Assembly: GCA_016195585.1 (NCBI GenBank)
Contig: JACPZJ010000122.1
Span: forward strand, 1-9,932
Reading direction: 5' to 3'
Length of the DNA stretch: 9,932 nt
Source of the DNA: Nitrospirota bacterium
GTDB taxonomy: Bacteria > Nitrospirota > CAKKRA01 > 9FT-COMBO-42-15
Part shown: piece after piece, positions 1 through 5,456 of the stretch
How positions within the stretch are numbered: the first letter of the stretch is position 1
Layout: every line of letters begins with the position of its first letter
Program-made: the position numbers and the translations under genes
Notes under the pieces: generated by a model
Told to the model about the DNA's origin: nothing
Databases searched by the model: none
Seen by the model: only the letters and a program-made list of their open reading frames with translations

Positions 1-263
1 CAATAGAGCTTGGTGAATACAATATCAGGGTGAATGCAGTCATCCCGGGCTATCTGCCGACAGAGATGGGAGCAGATATCTCTGATAAAATAAAAGAGCA
101 GATTATTGGCAAAAATGTTCTAAAAAGATACCCCCCCACCCTAACCCTCCCCCTCGAGGGGGGAGGGAAGGGAGAGGGTGAGATTGCAGATTTTGTCCAT
201 TACCTTTCCACAAAAGAAAATATATCAGGTCAGGTATTTAACCTTGACAGCAGGGTAATATAA
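1..263 (+). CDS. Short-chain dehydrogenase/reductase (FabG-like), 3' part only
   Basis: The reading frame enters from the left edge (first full codon at 3) and stops at TAA 261-263. Seen: the C-terminal third of a classical SDR, with the conserved stretch ELGEYNIRVNAVIPGY, then LPTEMG, and near the end IADFVHYLS and SGQVFNLDS, the usual ending of FabG-type NAD(P)H-dependent 3-oxoacyl-ACP reductases. The Rossmann nucleotide site and the YxxxK catalytic pair lie outside the window, so substrate cannot be read. A GTG at 30 is internal, not the start. Between KRY and EIADFV, where relatives usually have about four residues (G-x-P-E), this protein has about 16 residues (PPTLTLPLEGGGKGEG) encoded by a palindromic repeat; the frame stays open. 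It overlaps bioD by one base (TAATG), which suggests a role in or near pimeloyl/biotin synthesis; that role is inference. Confidence 0.85.
   Translation, partial: IELGEYNIRVNAVIPGYLPTEMGADISDKIKEQIIGKNVLKRYPPTLTLPLEGGGKGEGEIADFVHYLSTKENISGQVFNLDSRVI
131..180. repeat. GC-rich palindromic repeat inserted in frame in the SDR gene
   Basis: An imperfect palindrome centred on CTCGAG (153-158). The left arm is C- and T-rich (CACCCTAACCCTCCCC) and the right arm is its near complement (GGGGAGGGAAGGGAGAGGGTG). The sequence resembles a widespread class of dispersed CCCTAACCC...GGGAGAGGG palindromes usually found between genes. Here it lies inside a coding region, and its 48 translated bases (132-179) supply 16 Pro/Leu/Gly-rich codons without breaking the frame. 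The resemblance to the dispersed class is from memory and untested; the palindrome and its position in the SDR are seen directly. Confidence 0.8.
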
Positions 264-991
264 TGGCAAAAGGCATTTTTATAACTGGAACAGACACAGG
301 TGTTGGAAAGACTATTGTTGCAGGCGGACTCGCCTGTGCATTAATGAGAGAAGGCCTTGATATTGGTGTAATGAAGCCAATTCAGACAGGATGTGTCGTA
401 AAAAAGAATGGCAACCTCATTGCCCCTGATACAGAATTTTTAATCAGAATGTCAGGTGTAAAGGATAAGATTAATCTCGTCACCCCTTATTGCTTTAAAG
501 AGCCCCTTGCGCCATCTGCTGCGGCAGAAGCAGAGGGAAATGAGATTGACATTGAAAAGATCATTTCTGCATATAATCTATTGACAGAAATGCATGATTC
601 TATTATAGTAGAAGGAGCCGGGGGGATATTGGTTCCTATTTGGAAAGATTTTCTATTTATAGATATCATAAAAAGGCTTTCTATCCCGATAATAATAGTG
701 GCAAGGATGGGTCTCGGCACGATCAATCATACACTCATGACTGTGAGATGCGCCAGAAGCGCAGGAATTGAGATAATAGGCATTATATTTAATCATACAA
801 ATAATATAAAAGATGGGATTGCAGAAAAAACCAACCCAAACATCATAAAAAGACTTTGCAATATCCCCATTCTCGGAATAATACCTTTCATTGATAAACT
901 AAAAACCGAAGAGATAGCAGCAGATGACCTCTGCGCTATCTCTTCTGAAAATGTGGACATTAAATATATAAGGTCTTTTTTGTCTTTCTAA
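263..991 (+). CDS. bioD: ATP-dependent dethiobiotin synthetase BioD
   Basis: BioD closes the ureido ring of dethiobiotin from 7,8-diaminopelargonic acid, CO2 and ATP, the penultimate step of biotin synthesis, in the cytoplasm. Seen: a 242-residue protein, close to the usual 220-240, with an N-terminal P-loop G9TDTGVGKT17, the substrate-binding KPIQTG at 38-43, APDTE around 54-58, the KEPLAPS segment at 79-85, and VEGAGG at 116-121, all in the order expected for the family. FN at 176-177 fits the nucleotide-base contact. The start ATG overlaps the stop of the upstream dehydrogenase gene (TAATG), so translational coupling is likely. The next gene begins 13-22 bases downstream with no terminator seen, so it may be co-transcribed. 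Other biotin genes would be expected to the left of the window. Confidence 0.95.
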   Translation: MAKGIFITGTDTGVGKTIVAGGLACALMREGLDIGVMKPIQTGCVVKKNGNLIAPDTEFLIRMSGVKDKINLVTPYCFKEPLAPSAAAEAEGNEIDIEKIISAYNLLTEMHDSIIVEGAGGILVPIWKDFLFIDIIKRLSIPIIIVARMGLGTINHTLMTVRCARSAGIEIIGIIFNHTNNIKDGIAEKTNPNIIKRLCNIPILGIIPFIDKLKTEEIAADDLCAISSENVDIKYIRSFLSF

Positions 992-997
992 AAACTT

Positions 998-1003
998 AGG
1001 GGG
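998..1003 (+). promoter_or_regulatory. Ribosome binding site deciding the start of the DUF4388 gene
   Basis: AGGGGG lies 10 bases before the ATG at 1014 but only one base before the ATG at 1005. The second ATG therefore has the workable spacing and is preferred as the start. Confidence 0.6.
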
Positions 1004-1013
1004 AATGGAACAT

Positions 1014-1571
1014 ATGAAGGGATTTATATCCGATGGGAGACTCCCTTATCTCCTCTTGAATCTCTATATGAAGCAATTAACAGGTGTCCTCTTCTTCAAG
1101 AACCCTTCTAACAAGTTATACCGCATCTATATAGAAAAAGGGGAGATAGTATCTCTGACAAGTCAGGGCGAAAAGGATAGAGTTGTCCTTGAACACTTTC
1201 TGCTTGAGAGGAGCGGTGAGTATAGTTTTACCAAGCAGCCTGTATCAGTAATAAAATCTGCCTTCCAGATCCTTCCCATGTCTCAGATACTCCTTGATAT
1301 GGGGCTTCCAAAAGAAAAGGTAGAGGCAAAGCCAAAGGCAGATTCTAACAGCAAGCTCTTTGAGGCAATAAGGTGGGAGCTTACAAAACTCATCGGGCCA
1401 ATATCCTCTGTTATTATAAATGACAAATTGATTGAGATGGGAGAGATAAAAGACCTGTTTCCAAGAGAAAGGGTAACAGAGCTTTTGGAAAAAATTATAG
1501 CGGAGATTCCAGATGAAGACAGGAAAAAAAGATTCAGGAAAGGTGTAACAGAGGCGATTAAAAAAATATAG
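1014..1571 (+). CDS. DUF4388 (PATAN-like) domain protein
   Basis: A soluble protein of about 185 residues with no signal peptide or membrane segment. Residues 3-75 fit the DUF4388/PATAN fold: GRLPYLLLNLYMKQLTG, then VLFFKN, an IYIEKGEIVS strand-turn, and a segment ending in SGEYSFTKQP. This domain is found mostly in bacterial signalling proteins, often with response regulators or two-component partners, and its biochemical role is not well defined. A linker (about 76-112) leads to a helical C-terminal part with ELTKLIGPISSVII at about 122-135 and LLEKIIAEI, resembling small helical domains in other signalling proteins (possibly DUF8082; uncertain). The start at 1014 is preferred over 1005 because of ribosome-site spacing. 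It lies between bioD and a heme-type HAMP sensor and may be the latter's cytoplasmic partner; that is inference. Confidence 0.75.
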   Translation: MKGFISDGRLPYLLLNLYMKQLTGVLFFKNPSNKLYRIYIEKGEIVSLTSQGEKDRVVLEHFLLERSGEYSFTKQPVSVIKSAFQILPMSQILLDMGLPKEKVEAKPKADSNSKLFEAIRWELTKLIGPISSVIINDKLIEMGEIKDLFPRERVTELLEKIIAEIPDEDRKKRFRKGVTEAIKKI

Positions 1572-1590
1572 CAGTAAGGGAGGGTTTATA

Positions 1591-2445
1591 ATGGCAAGAG
1601 GTATTTTGTGGTTTAAAAGCAGGCTGGAGTTAAAGCTCTTCAGCATTATAATTGTAATTATTGCAGGCTTCGCTGCATTAATATTCCTAACAATACAGAA
1701 AGAGACAGACGACCTGCTGAAAAAAACAAAAGAACAGGCATCCTTTCTATCCTCATCTGTTATAACCAGCCTTCAGAAGGATATGATGGAAGGCAGGGCT
1801 GACATGGCAAGGTGGCTTATTGAAGATTTAAAAACAATGAAGGGCGTTGAGAGGCTTCAGATTATAAGGACTGATAGTACAGAGGCCTTTCAGGATTTAA
1901 GCACTATACGTGATGTAGAGAAAAGAACAGCTATAAAAAAGGAGTGGCTTGAAAACCATCCTGATAAGGCAAATCCAATAGCAAAAGGAATAGACAACCC
2001 TCTTTTTAGAGATGCCTTAAAAAAAGGAACTACTGAGGCGGTAGAATATAATGAAAGGGTTGAAGGGAAAGAGGTTTTTACATATTTTAAACCTATTGCC
2101 AATGAACCGAGATGCTTTGGATGCCATGGCTCTGATAAAAATTTGAGGGGAATTCTGATGGTATCTATTGCTGTTGATAAGGATATCCAGAGCATAAGGT
2201 GGTATGTAATCATTACCTCAGTTATAACTGTATTAATTGTAATTACCTTCATGCGTACATTGATTAACAATATAATATTAAAACCCATCACCCATCTTGT
2301 AGATGTGGTTGACAAGATCAGCATGGGTGAGACAGATAAGAAGATAGATATATCATCCAATGACGAGATTCAGGACCTTGCAGATGCCATTAACAGGCTG
2401 AGAACAAGCATGAAGATGGCAATTGAGAAGCTGTATAAGAGGTAA
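1591..2445 (+). CDS. Membrane sensor with one c-type heme site and a terminal HAMP domain
   Basis: A 284-residue protein. Seen: a basic N-terminus followed by TM1 (about 15-35), an extracytoplasmic region of about 170 residues, TM2 (about 205-225), and a HAMP domain (about 226-275) with the usual ILKPITHLVDVVDKISMGE start and DEIQDLADAINRL second helix. The protein ends only about ten residues after HAMP, so it has no kinase, methyl-accepting or cyclase domain. The periplasmic part ends in YFKPIANEPRCFGCHGSD; CFGCH at 175-179 is a CxxCH covalent heme site. Similar domains (DUF3365-like or heme-PAS-like) occur in redox- or gas-sensing chemoreceptors and kinases. A strong ribosome site (AAGGGAGGG, 1576-1583) precedes the ATG. 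It probably passes a redox or ligand signal to a separate partner, possibly the DUF4388 protein just upstream; this is inference. Confidence 0.82.
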   Translation: MARGILWFKSRLELKLFSIIIVIIAGFAALIFLTIQKETDDLLKKTKEQASFLSSSVITSLQKDMMEGRADMARWLIEDLKTMKGVERLQIIRTDSTEAFQDLSTIRDVEKRTAIKKEWLENHPDKANPIAKGIDNPLFRDALKKGTTEAVEYNERVEGKEVFTYFKPIANEPRCFGCHGSDKNLRGILMVSIAVDKDIQSIRWYVIITSVITVLIVITFMRTLINNIILKPITHLVDVVDKISMGETDKKIDISSNDEIQDLADAINRLRTSMKMAIEKLYKR

Positions 2446-2459
2446 ATATAAGAGGTAAA
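2434..2459 (+). repeat. 13-bp perfect tandem duplication at the sensor stop codon
   Basis: TATAAGAGGTAAA occurs twice back to back (2434-2446 and 2447-2459). The first copy holds the stop codon of the HAMP sensor gene, so the duplication does not change the protein. Confidence 0.85.
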
Positions 2460-2465
2460 AAAAAT

Positions 2466-2521
2466 GCAGGGGCACGGCATGTCCATTCTCCGCAGTATTG
2501 CTACGCATGTCGCGCCCCTAC
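2466..2521. repeat. Dispersed-type inverted repeat with GCAGGGGC...GCCCCTAC ends
   Basis: Two 16-base arms, GCAGGGGCACGGCATG (2466-2481) and CATGTCGCGCCCCTAC (2506-2521), match as inverted repeats at 13 of 16 positions around a 24-base centre. The GTAGGGGC...GCCCCTAC layout is typical of small palindromic elements scattered between genes in many environmental bacteria; family membership is not tested here. It lies between the convergent sensor gene and the FG-GAP gene fragment, where a transcript could fold into a long hairpin, but no T-run follows, so a terminator role is unproven. Confidence 0.7.
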
Positions 2522-2540
2522 AGACTCCACCATTTCTGTC

Positions 2541-2669
2541 CTAAAGCGCTGTATCATCCCTGAAGTTCCCTTTAATCCGCTTTGGCTCCCTAAACTCCGG
2601 CTTCTCCTTTGTGCCTTTGTTTAGAAAAAGTAAAATACGGAGCGGGGCTTTATTTTCATGGCCTCCTGG
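2541..2669 (-). pseudogene. 3' remnant of an FG-GAP/VCBS repeat gene
   Basis: Read on the minus strand, the stretch ending at the TAG in 2541-2543 encodes LLFLNKGTKEKPEF and IKGNFRDDTAL. This aligns without gaps with the last 40 residues of the FG-GAP protein encoded at 3601-4524 (LLMNTGTKEKPEF, IKGKFKDDTVL), beginning at a shared Gly-Gly. Upstream the match fades into unrelated low-complexity sequence (GEKGRRGFAPG) and then into the end of vapC. No calcium loop or start is present, so it is a decayed fragment of a second copy, not a gene. An open frame continues to 2747 by overlapping vapC; that part is not homologous. Confidence 0.75.
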
Positions 2670-2716
2670 AGCAAAACCCCTCCTCCCCTTCTCGCCCTGC
2701 TTATCTCCCTCCACCT

Positions 2717-3160
2717 TCACATTAATTTTCCGTAATCGCCAACCCATCTGATAAATTTAATCCTGTCTTTTAATGCATTAAAAAGCCTCTTATCGGCTGT
2801 ATATATCATACAGCCTTCTTTCTCTGCCAATGCCAGATAGGCACAGTCATAAACCGACCTGCTATAAATCCTTGCAAGCCTAAATGTCCTTTCAACAAGG
2901 CCTGCGAAGTCAAAAAGGCTCACCCCTATTGCTAAAATGTCATTGATTGCGTCAAGTCCTTCTTTTTCAGATATCCGCTTCTTAATAACAGCAATGTTGA
3001 CGGCATTTACTACCTCATAGGCAAAAAGGTTCGGCGATATAAGTTCTATCTTTCCATTTATGAAGTCAATCAGCATCTGGATAGCCTGTTCTGCCTCAAG
3101 TTCATCTTTGAATTGCCATTTCAAGGCCACGCTGGCATCCACTACAATCCTATCCGCCAT
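2717..3160 (-). CDS. vapC: VapC-type PIN-domain toxin (first module)
   Basis: A 147-residue PIN-domain protein. In type II systems VapC toxins are Mg-dependent endoribonucleases, often cutting tRNA or rRNA, held inactive by the partner antitoxin. Seen: D8 in VVDASVALKW, E49 in FAYEVVNAV, D105 in VYDCAYLALAE and D123 in YTADKRLF, the four acidic positions expected for a working site. The VVDASVALKW opening belongs to the DASV subgroup and differs from the second VapC in this window. The ATG overlaps the 3' end of the antitoxin gene by 11 bases, and a purine-rich stretch (GGAAAGGGA) lies about 10 bases upstream inside the antitoxin gene, so translation is probably coupled. Its stop is about 50 bases from the FG-GAP remnant. 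RNA target unknown. Confidence 0.88.
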   Translation of the reverse strand: MADRIVVDASVALKWQFKDELEAEQAIQMLIDFINGKIELISPNLFAYEVVNAVNIAVIKKRISEKEGLDAINDILAIGVSLFDFAGLVERTFRLARIYSRSVYDCAYLALAEKEGCMIYTADKRLFNALKDRIKFIRWVGDYGKLM

Positions 3161-3419
3161 ATAATCTGTCCCTTTCCTTTCTCCCCTCTCTTATCCAGTC
3201 AGCCACATCTCCTTTAACAGGCCGCAGCTTCTTTCTCCGGGCAAGGATTCTATCCATACTCTTCCTTCTCATCTCTTTAAGAATATCTGCCTCAATAACG
3301 AGTTCAAGCGCCTTCTCTATAGTTTCTGTTTCGGTCTTTGCCTTCAATATTACCATTGCCTTTTCTATCTTCTCCTGGTCTAATCTTACATGTTTGTCCC
3401 TGACAGTCATTGTCTTCAT
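3150..3419 (-). CDS. vapB: VapB-type antitoxin (first module)
   Basis: An 89-residue protein starting at the ATG 3417-3419, chosen because GGAGG (3427-3431) sits seven bases upstream; a TTG at 3441-3443 also opens the frame but lacks such a site. The N-terminal half (KHVRLDQEKIEKAMVILKAK, then TETETIEKALELVIE) is a short DNA-binding and dimerisation region of the VapB/DUF2191-like type. The basic, charged C-terminal half (about 48-89) would bind and block the PIN toxin. It is a clear paralogue of the second antitoxin in the window (shared KH-x-RL, AKTET-x-TIE-x-AL). Antitoxin first, toxin second with overlap is the standard order. It is likely to repress its own promoter. Confidence 0.85.
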   Translation of the reverse strand: MKTMTVRDKHVRLDQEKIEKAMVILKAKTETETIEKALELVIEADILKEMRRKSMDRILARRKKLRPVKGDVADWIREGRKERDRLYGG

Positions 3420-3426
3420 GGTCTTG

Positions 3427-3431
3427 CCTCC
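3427..3431 (-). promoter_or_regulatory. Ribosome binding site of the first vapB
   Basis: GGAGG on the minus strand, seven bases before the ATG at 3419. It decides this start over the upstream TTG. Confidence 0.7.
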
Positions 3432-3442
3432 ATTGGAATTCA

Positions 3443-3464
3443 ACCTGCCTATCTATTAGCAGGT
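3443..3464 (-). promoter_or_regulatory. Candidate operator: inverted repeat in the first vapB leader
   Basis: ACCTGC (3443-3448) and GCAGGT (3459-3464) form a perfect 6-base inverted repeat around a 10-base centre, between the predicted promoter and the ribosome site of vapB. It could bind the VapBC complex or fold in the mRNA. Function is inferred from position only. Confidence 0.35.
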
Positions 3465-3474
3465 GATGTTCAAT

Positions 3475-3501
3475 ATTATAAGAGTATGTTCATAATGTCA
3501 A
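3475..3501 (-). promoter_or_regulatory. Predicted promoter of the first vapBC module
   Basis: On the minus strand TTGACA (3496-3501) is followed after 15 bases by TATAAT (3475-3480); an alternative -10, TAATAT, gives a 17-base spacer. Two copies of TGAACAT (plus-strand 3486-3492 and 3466-3472), exactly 20 bases apart, lie in the spacer and just after the -10, as operator half-sites often do. Confidence 0.6.
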
Positions 3502-3600
3502 GAGCGAACCTGAAAGCGGTAATAGGCTCTCCCAAATTAATTTTACAGACAATCTGAACAGGAACAGGAAAGCGTCCCTCTATCTTCTAAAGTTTACTTC

Positions 3601-4524
3601 TTACAGCACCGTATCATCCTTGAACTTTCCCTTTATCGGCTTCAGCTCCTTAAACTCTGGCTTCTCCTTTGTCCCTGTGTTCATTAAAAGATAGATGCCA
3701 AAAGGGGTTTCATCTGTGCGGCCTCCAATCTGCTCAACTACCTTTTTATTGGACACTAAAAGGTCAATCTTGCCATCATCATCCCAGTCAAGGGGAACAA
3801 CAGCAGTGTGGCTTGGAAGCCTGAGCTCTTTATTATTTACCTGAAGAGTCTGGGACTTGCCAAATACAGGGTTCTTATCAGTGCCTTCATTAATAAAGAT
3901 ATAAACCTTGCCATCCGATGACCCGCATATAATATCAAACTTGCCATCGCCATTCCAGTCAGCAACAAATGGCGTTGCATAGCCGGATACGCTGATTTGA
4001 GTTTTCATGCCGTCATCTGAAAATCGCGGCTGAGAATTATCGCCCATGTTAAAAAAGACATAGACATTGCCCCTTGAATTGCCCACCAATAGGTCTTTTT
4101 TGCCGTCAGCATTCCAATCAACCATTGATACAGAAGAGTACTGCCCAACATCAAGCGAGCCGTCGTTTAATTTCATCTCTGCTGCATAGAGCGGCGACTG
4201 ATTCGTCCCCATGTTAATAAACACAGACACCTCGCCAGAGGCCTGACCAACAATAACATCCTTTTTGCCGTCGCTGTTATAGTCTGCTATATATGGGTCT
4301 GAAAGCCTCTGCACCTCAACGCCAGGAATCTTTGCCGGCTTGCCATATATCGGCTGGGAATTTGTCCCAGTATTTAGATAGACATAAACCTGGCCGCTGT
4401 CCGAGCCGGTGATGATATCCTTCTTGCCGTCCTCATTCCAGTCAAAGGGATTGATTTGTGGGGGTGGTGGAGCAGTCCCATCCTTCTTCTGCATCTCCAA
4501 AATCTTTTCATACACCACCTCCAT
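3601..4524 (-). CDS. FG-GAP/VCBS repeat protein with five calcium-loop blades
   Basis: A 307-residue protein made almost wholly of five repeats of 53-57 residues, a beta-propeller pattern. Each begins with a calcium-binding loop: D28WNEDGKKD36, D81YNSDGKKD89, D136WNADGKKD144, D189WNGDGKFD197, D246WDDDGKID254, followed by I/L-V-G-x-x-x-G-x-V-Y-V-F-x-N-x-GT and a P-x-F/Y turn. The fifth repeat has a longer insert (about 260-275). Such proteins are normally secreted or on the surface and bind partners or ligands; no enzyme function is visible. The N-terminus (MEVVYEKILEMQKKDG, then PPPP) has no signal peptide, and no good ribosome site precedes the ATG. GGAGGTGG lies inside the first codons and would serve an out-of-frame ATG instead. 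The gene may therefore have lost its 5' end. It sits between two vapBC modules, and a fragment of a second copy lies at 2541-2669. Confidence 0.8.
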   Translation of the reverse strand: MEVVYEKILEMQKKDGTAPPPPQINPFDWNEDGKKDIITGSDSGQVYVYLNTGTNSQPIYGKPAKIPGVEVQRLSDPYIADYNSDGKKDVIVGQASGEVSVFINMGTNQSPLYAAEMKLNDGSLDVGQYSSVSMVDWNADGKKDLLVGNSRGNVYVFFNMGDNSQPRFSDDGMKTQISVSGYATPFVADWNGDGKFDIICGSSDGKVYIFINEGTDKNPVFGKSQTLQVNNKELRLPSHTAVVPLDWDDDGKIDLLVSNKKVVEQIGGRTDETPFGIYLLMNTGTKEKPEFKELKPIKGKFKDDTVL

Positions 4525-4789
4525 TTATATTGTTTAACCGCTTATTATGTCCTATAAAACTACTACAACTAAATAATAGGGTTTTCTCGTATCTTCCCTC
4601 GTTTCTAAAATGTAATCCATTCTATTGCACTGTTTTAGGCAAATCAAGCAAAAAGGTGCTTATTTAAGAAGGGCAAGAGGGTTGTGTCTTGAAAAATAAG
4701 TTTTTGGTCTTTCTATCTTTCTTCCTTGATACATAGATTATTGTTTTAAAACAGGCTGACCCTCTTAGCCTATTGCAATTCCAAACATC

Positions 4790-4816
4790 TTGACATTGTA
4801 GCCACATTATTATAAA
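4790..4816 (+). promoter_or_regulatory. Predicted promoter of the second vapBC module
   Basis: TTGACA (4790-4795), 15-base spacer, TATAAA (4811-4816). The segment CTTGACATT and the TTATAA placement match the promoter of the first vapBC module with the same spacing. Confidence 0.6.
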
Positions 4817-4817
4817 C

Positions 4818-4829
4818 TTGTATATACAA
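4818..4829 (+). promoter_or_regulatory. Candidate VapBC operator: perfect 12-bp palindrome
   Basis: TTGTATATACAA is a perfect palindrome starting two bases after the -10 and ending five bases before the ribosome site, so it overlaps the likely transcription start. That position suits autorepression by the VapBC complex. The binding role is inferred. Confidence 0.5.
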
Positions 4830-4848
4830 TATTTAAGGAGGTTGTATT

Positions 4849-5046
4849 ATGCAAACCCTGTCAAAAAAGATAGCCAAGCATTTTAGATTAAATCAGGATT
4901 TAATTAGAAGCGCAAAAAAGATACTTGGCGCAAAGACCGAGACTAAAACAATAGAATCAGCCCTGACTGAGATAATATATCAGGAGAAAATGAGGAAATT
5001 TATTGAGCAAACAGGCAAGAAGTTCAAATTTGAGGGGCTTAATTGA
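4849..5046 (+). CDS. vapB: VapB-type antitoxin (second module)
   Basis: A 65-residue protein with a strong ribosome site (AAGGAGG, 4835-4841) seven bases before the ATG. Seen: KHFRLNQDLIRSAKKILGAK at 10-29, then TETKTIESALTEII, aligning without gaps with residues 9-42 of the first antitoxin, so both belong to one VapB/DUF2191-like family. The C-terminal part (about 43-65, KMRKFIEQTGKKFKFEG) is short and basic, shorter than in its paralogue, and would occupy the toxin's active-site groove. Its stop overlaps the toxin start by four bases (TTGA). It should neutralise the downstream VapC and repress the shared promoter through the palindrome at 4818-4829; both roles come from family knowledge and context. 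Confidence 0.85.
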   Translation: MQTLSKKIAKHFRLNQDLIRSAKKILGAKTETKTIESALTEIIYQEKMRKFIEQTGKKFKFEGLN

Positions 5047-5456
5047 GGCAAAAGGCCATTCTTGACACATCTTTTCTCATAGAGCATTTCAGAAAAGGCG
5101 CAGTTCAGGATATATTTTTAAAACTAAATAGATATTACCACATTTCATTCAGTTCAGTGGTTTTAATGGAGCTTCTTTCAGGCGCATTTGACAGGAAGGA
5201 GCGAAGGCTCATTGAACAGATCAAAAATAATTTTACAATAATAACAGTAGCAGAAGGGCAATGGTATGCTGCAGGGGATGTAATGTTAAAATTAAGGCAG
5301 GATAAAAATATTGACCCATTAAAAATCAAAAGCCTTCTTGCAGATATACTTATTGCTGTATCTGTAAGAGAAATTGGCGCGGTTTTGATTACAAAAAACG
5401 AAAAAGACTTCAAACTTATCAGAGAGGCAATGGATTTTAAATATATAGCTGTTTAA
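5043..5456 (+). CDS. vapC: VapC-type PIN-domain toxin (second module)
   Basis: A 137-residue PIN-domain protein, by family a ribonuclease toxin. Seen: D8 in ILDTSFLIEHF, E43 in LMELLSG, D101 in LLADILIA, and N119/D122 in ITKNEKDF, the normal acidic set. The LDTSFLIEHF opening and the TKNEKDF ending mark a different PIN subgroup from the first VapC, although the antitoxins are paralogues. The start is a TTG at 5043 overlapping the antitoxin stop (TTGA); no other start near the N-terminus keeps D8, and no separate ribosome site is evident, so coupling with vapB is likely. The next gene starts about 140 bases further on. RNA target unknown. Confidence 0.88.
   Translation: MRQKAILDTSFLIEHFRKGAVQDIFLKLNRYYHISFSSVVLMELLSGAFDRKERRLIEQIKNNFTIITVAEGQWYAAGDVMLKLRQDKNIDPLKIKSLLADILIAVSVREIGAVLITKNEKDFKLIREAMDFKYIAV

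Larger units (their letters stand above)
4525..4848. other. Divergent intergenic region between the FG-GAP gene and the second vapBC
   Basis: An AT-rich stretch with no credible gene. The right end holds the vapB promoter, a palindrome and the ribosome site. An 8-base inverted repeat (AAGAGGGT 4675-4682, ACCCTCTT 4759-4766) encloses 76 bases of unassigned sequence. Nothing convincing is seen as a promoter for the FG-GAP gene. Confidence 0.6.

Noticed and set aside
911..942. GAGATAGC...GCTATCTC hairpin at the end of bioD
   Set aside because: It lies within coding sequence well before the stop and has no T-run, so it is not supported as a terminator.
2670..2747. Extension of the FG-GAP fragment as a 68-residue gene overlapping vapC
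   Set aside because: Only the last 40 residues resemble the FG-GAP protein; the rest is low-complexity sequence and the antisense-free overlap with the vapC end in another frame.
4458..4667. Open frame of 69 residues on the plus strand across the start of the FG-GAP gene
   Set aside because: It is antisense to a clearly coding repeat protein over a third of its length, has no ribosome site and no recognisable domain.
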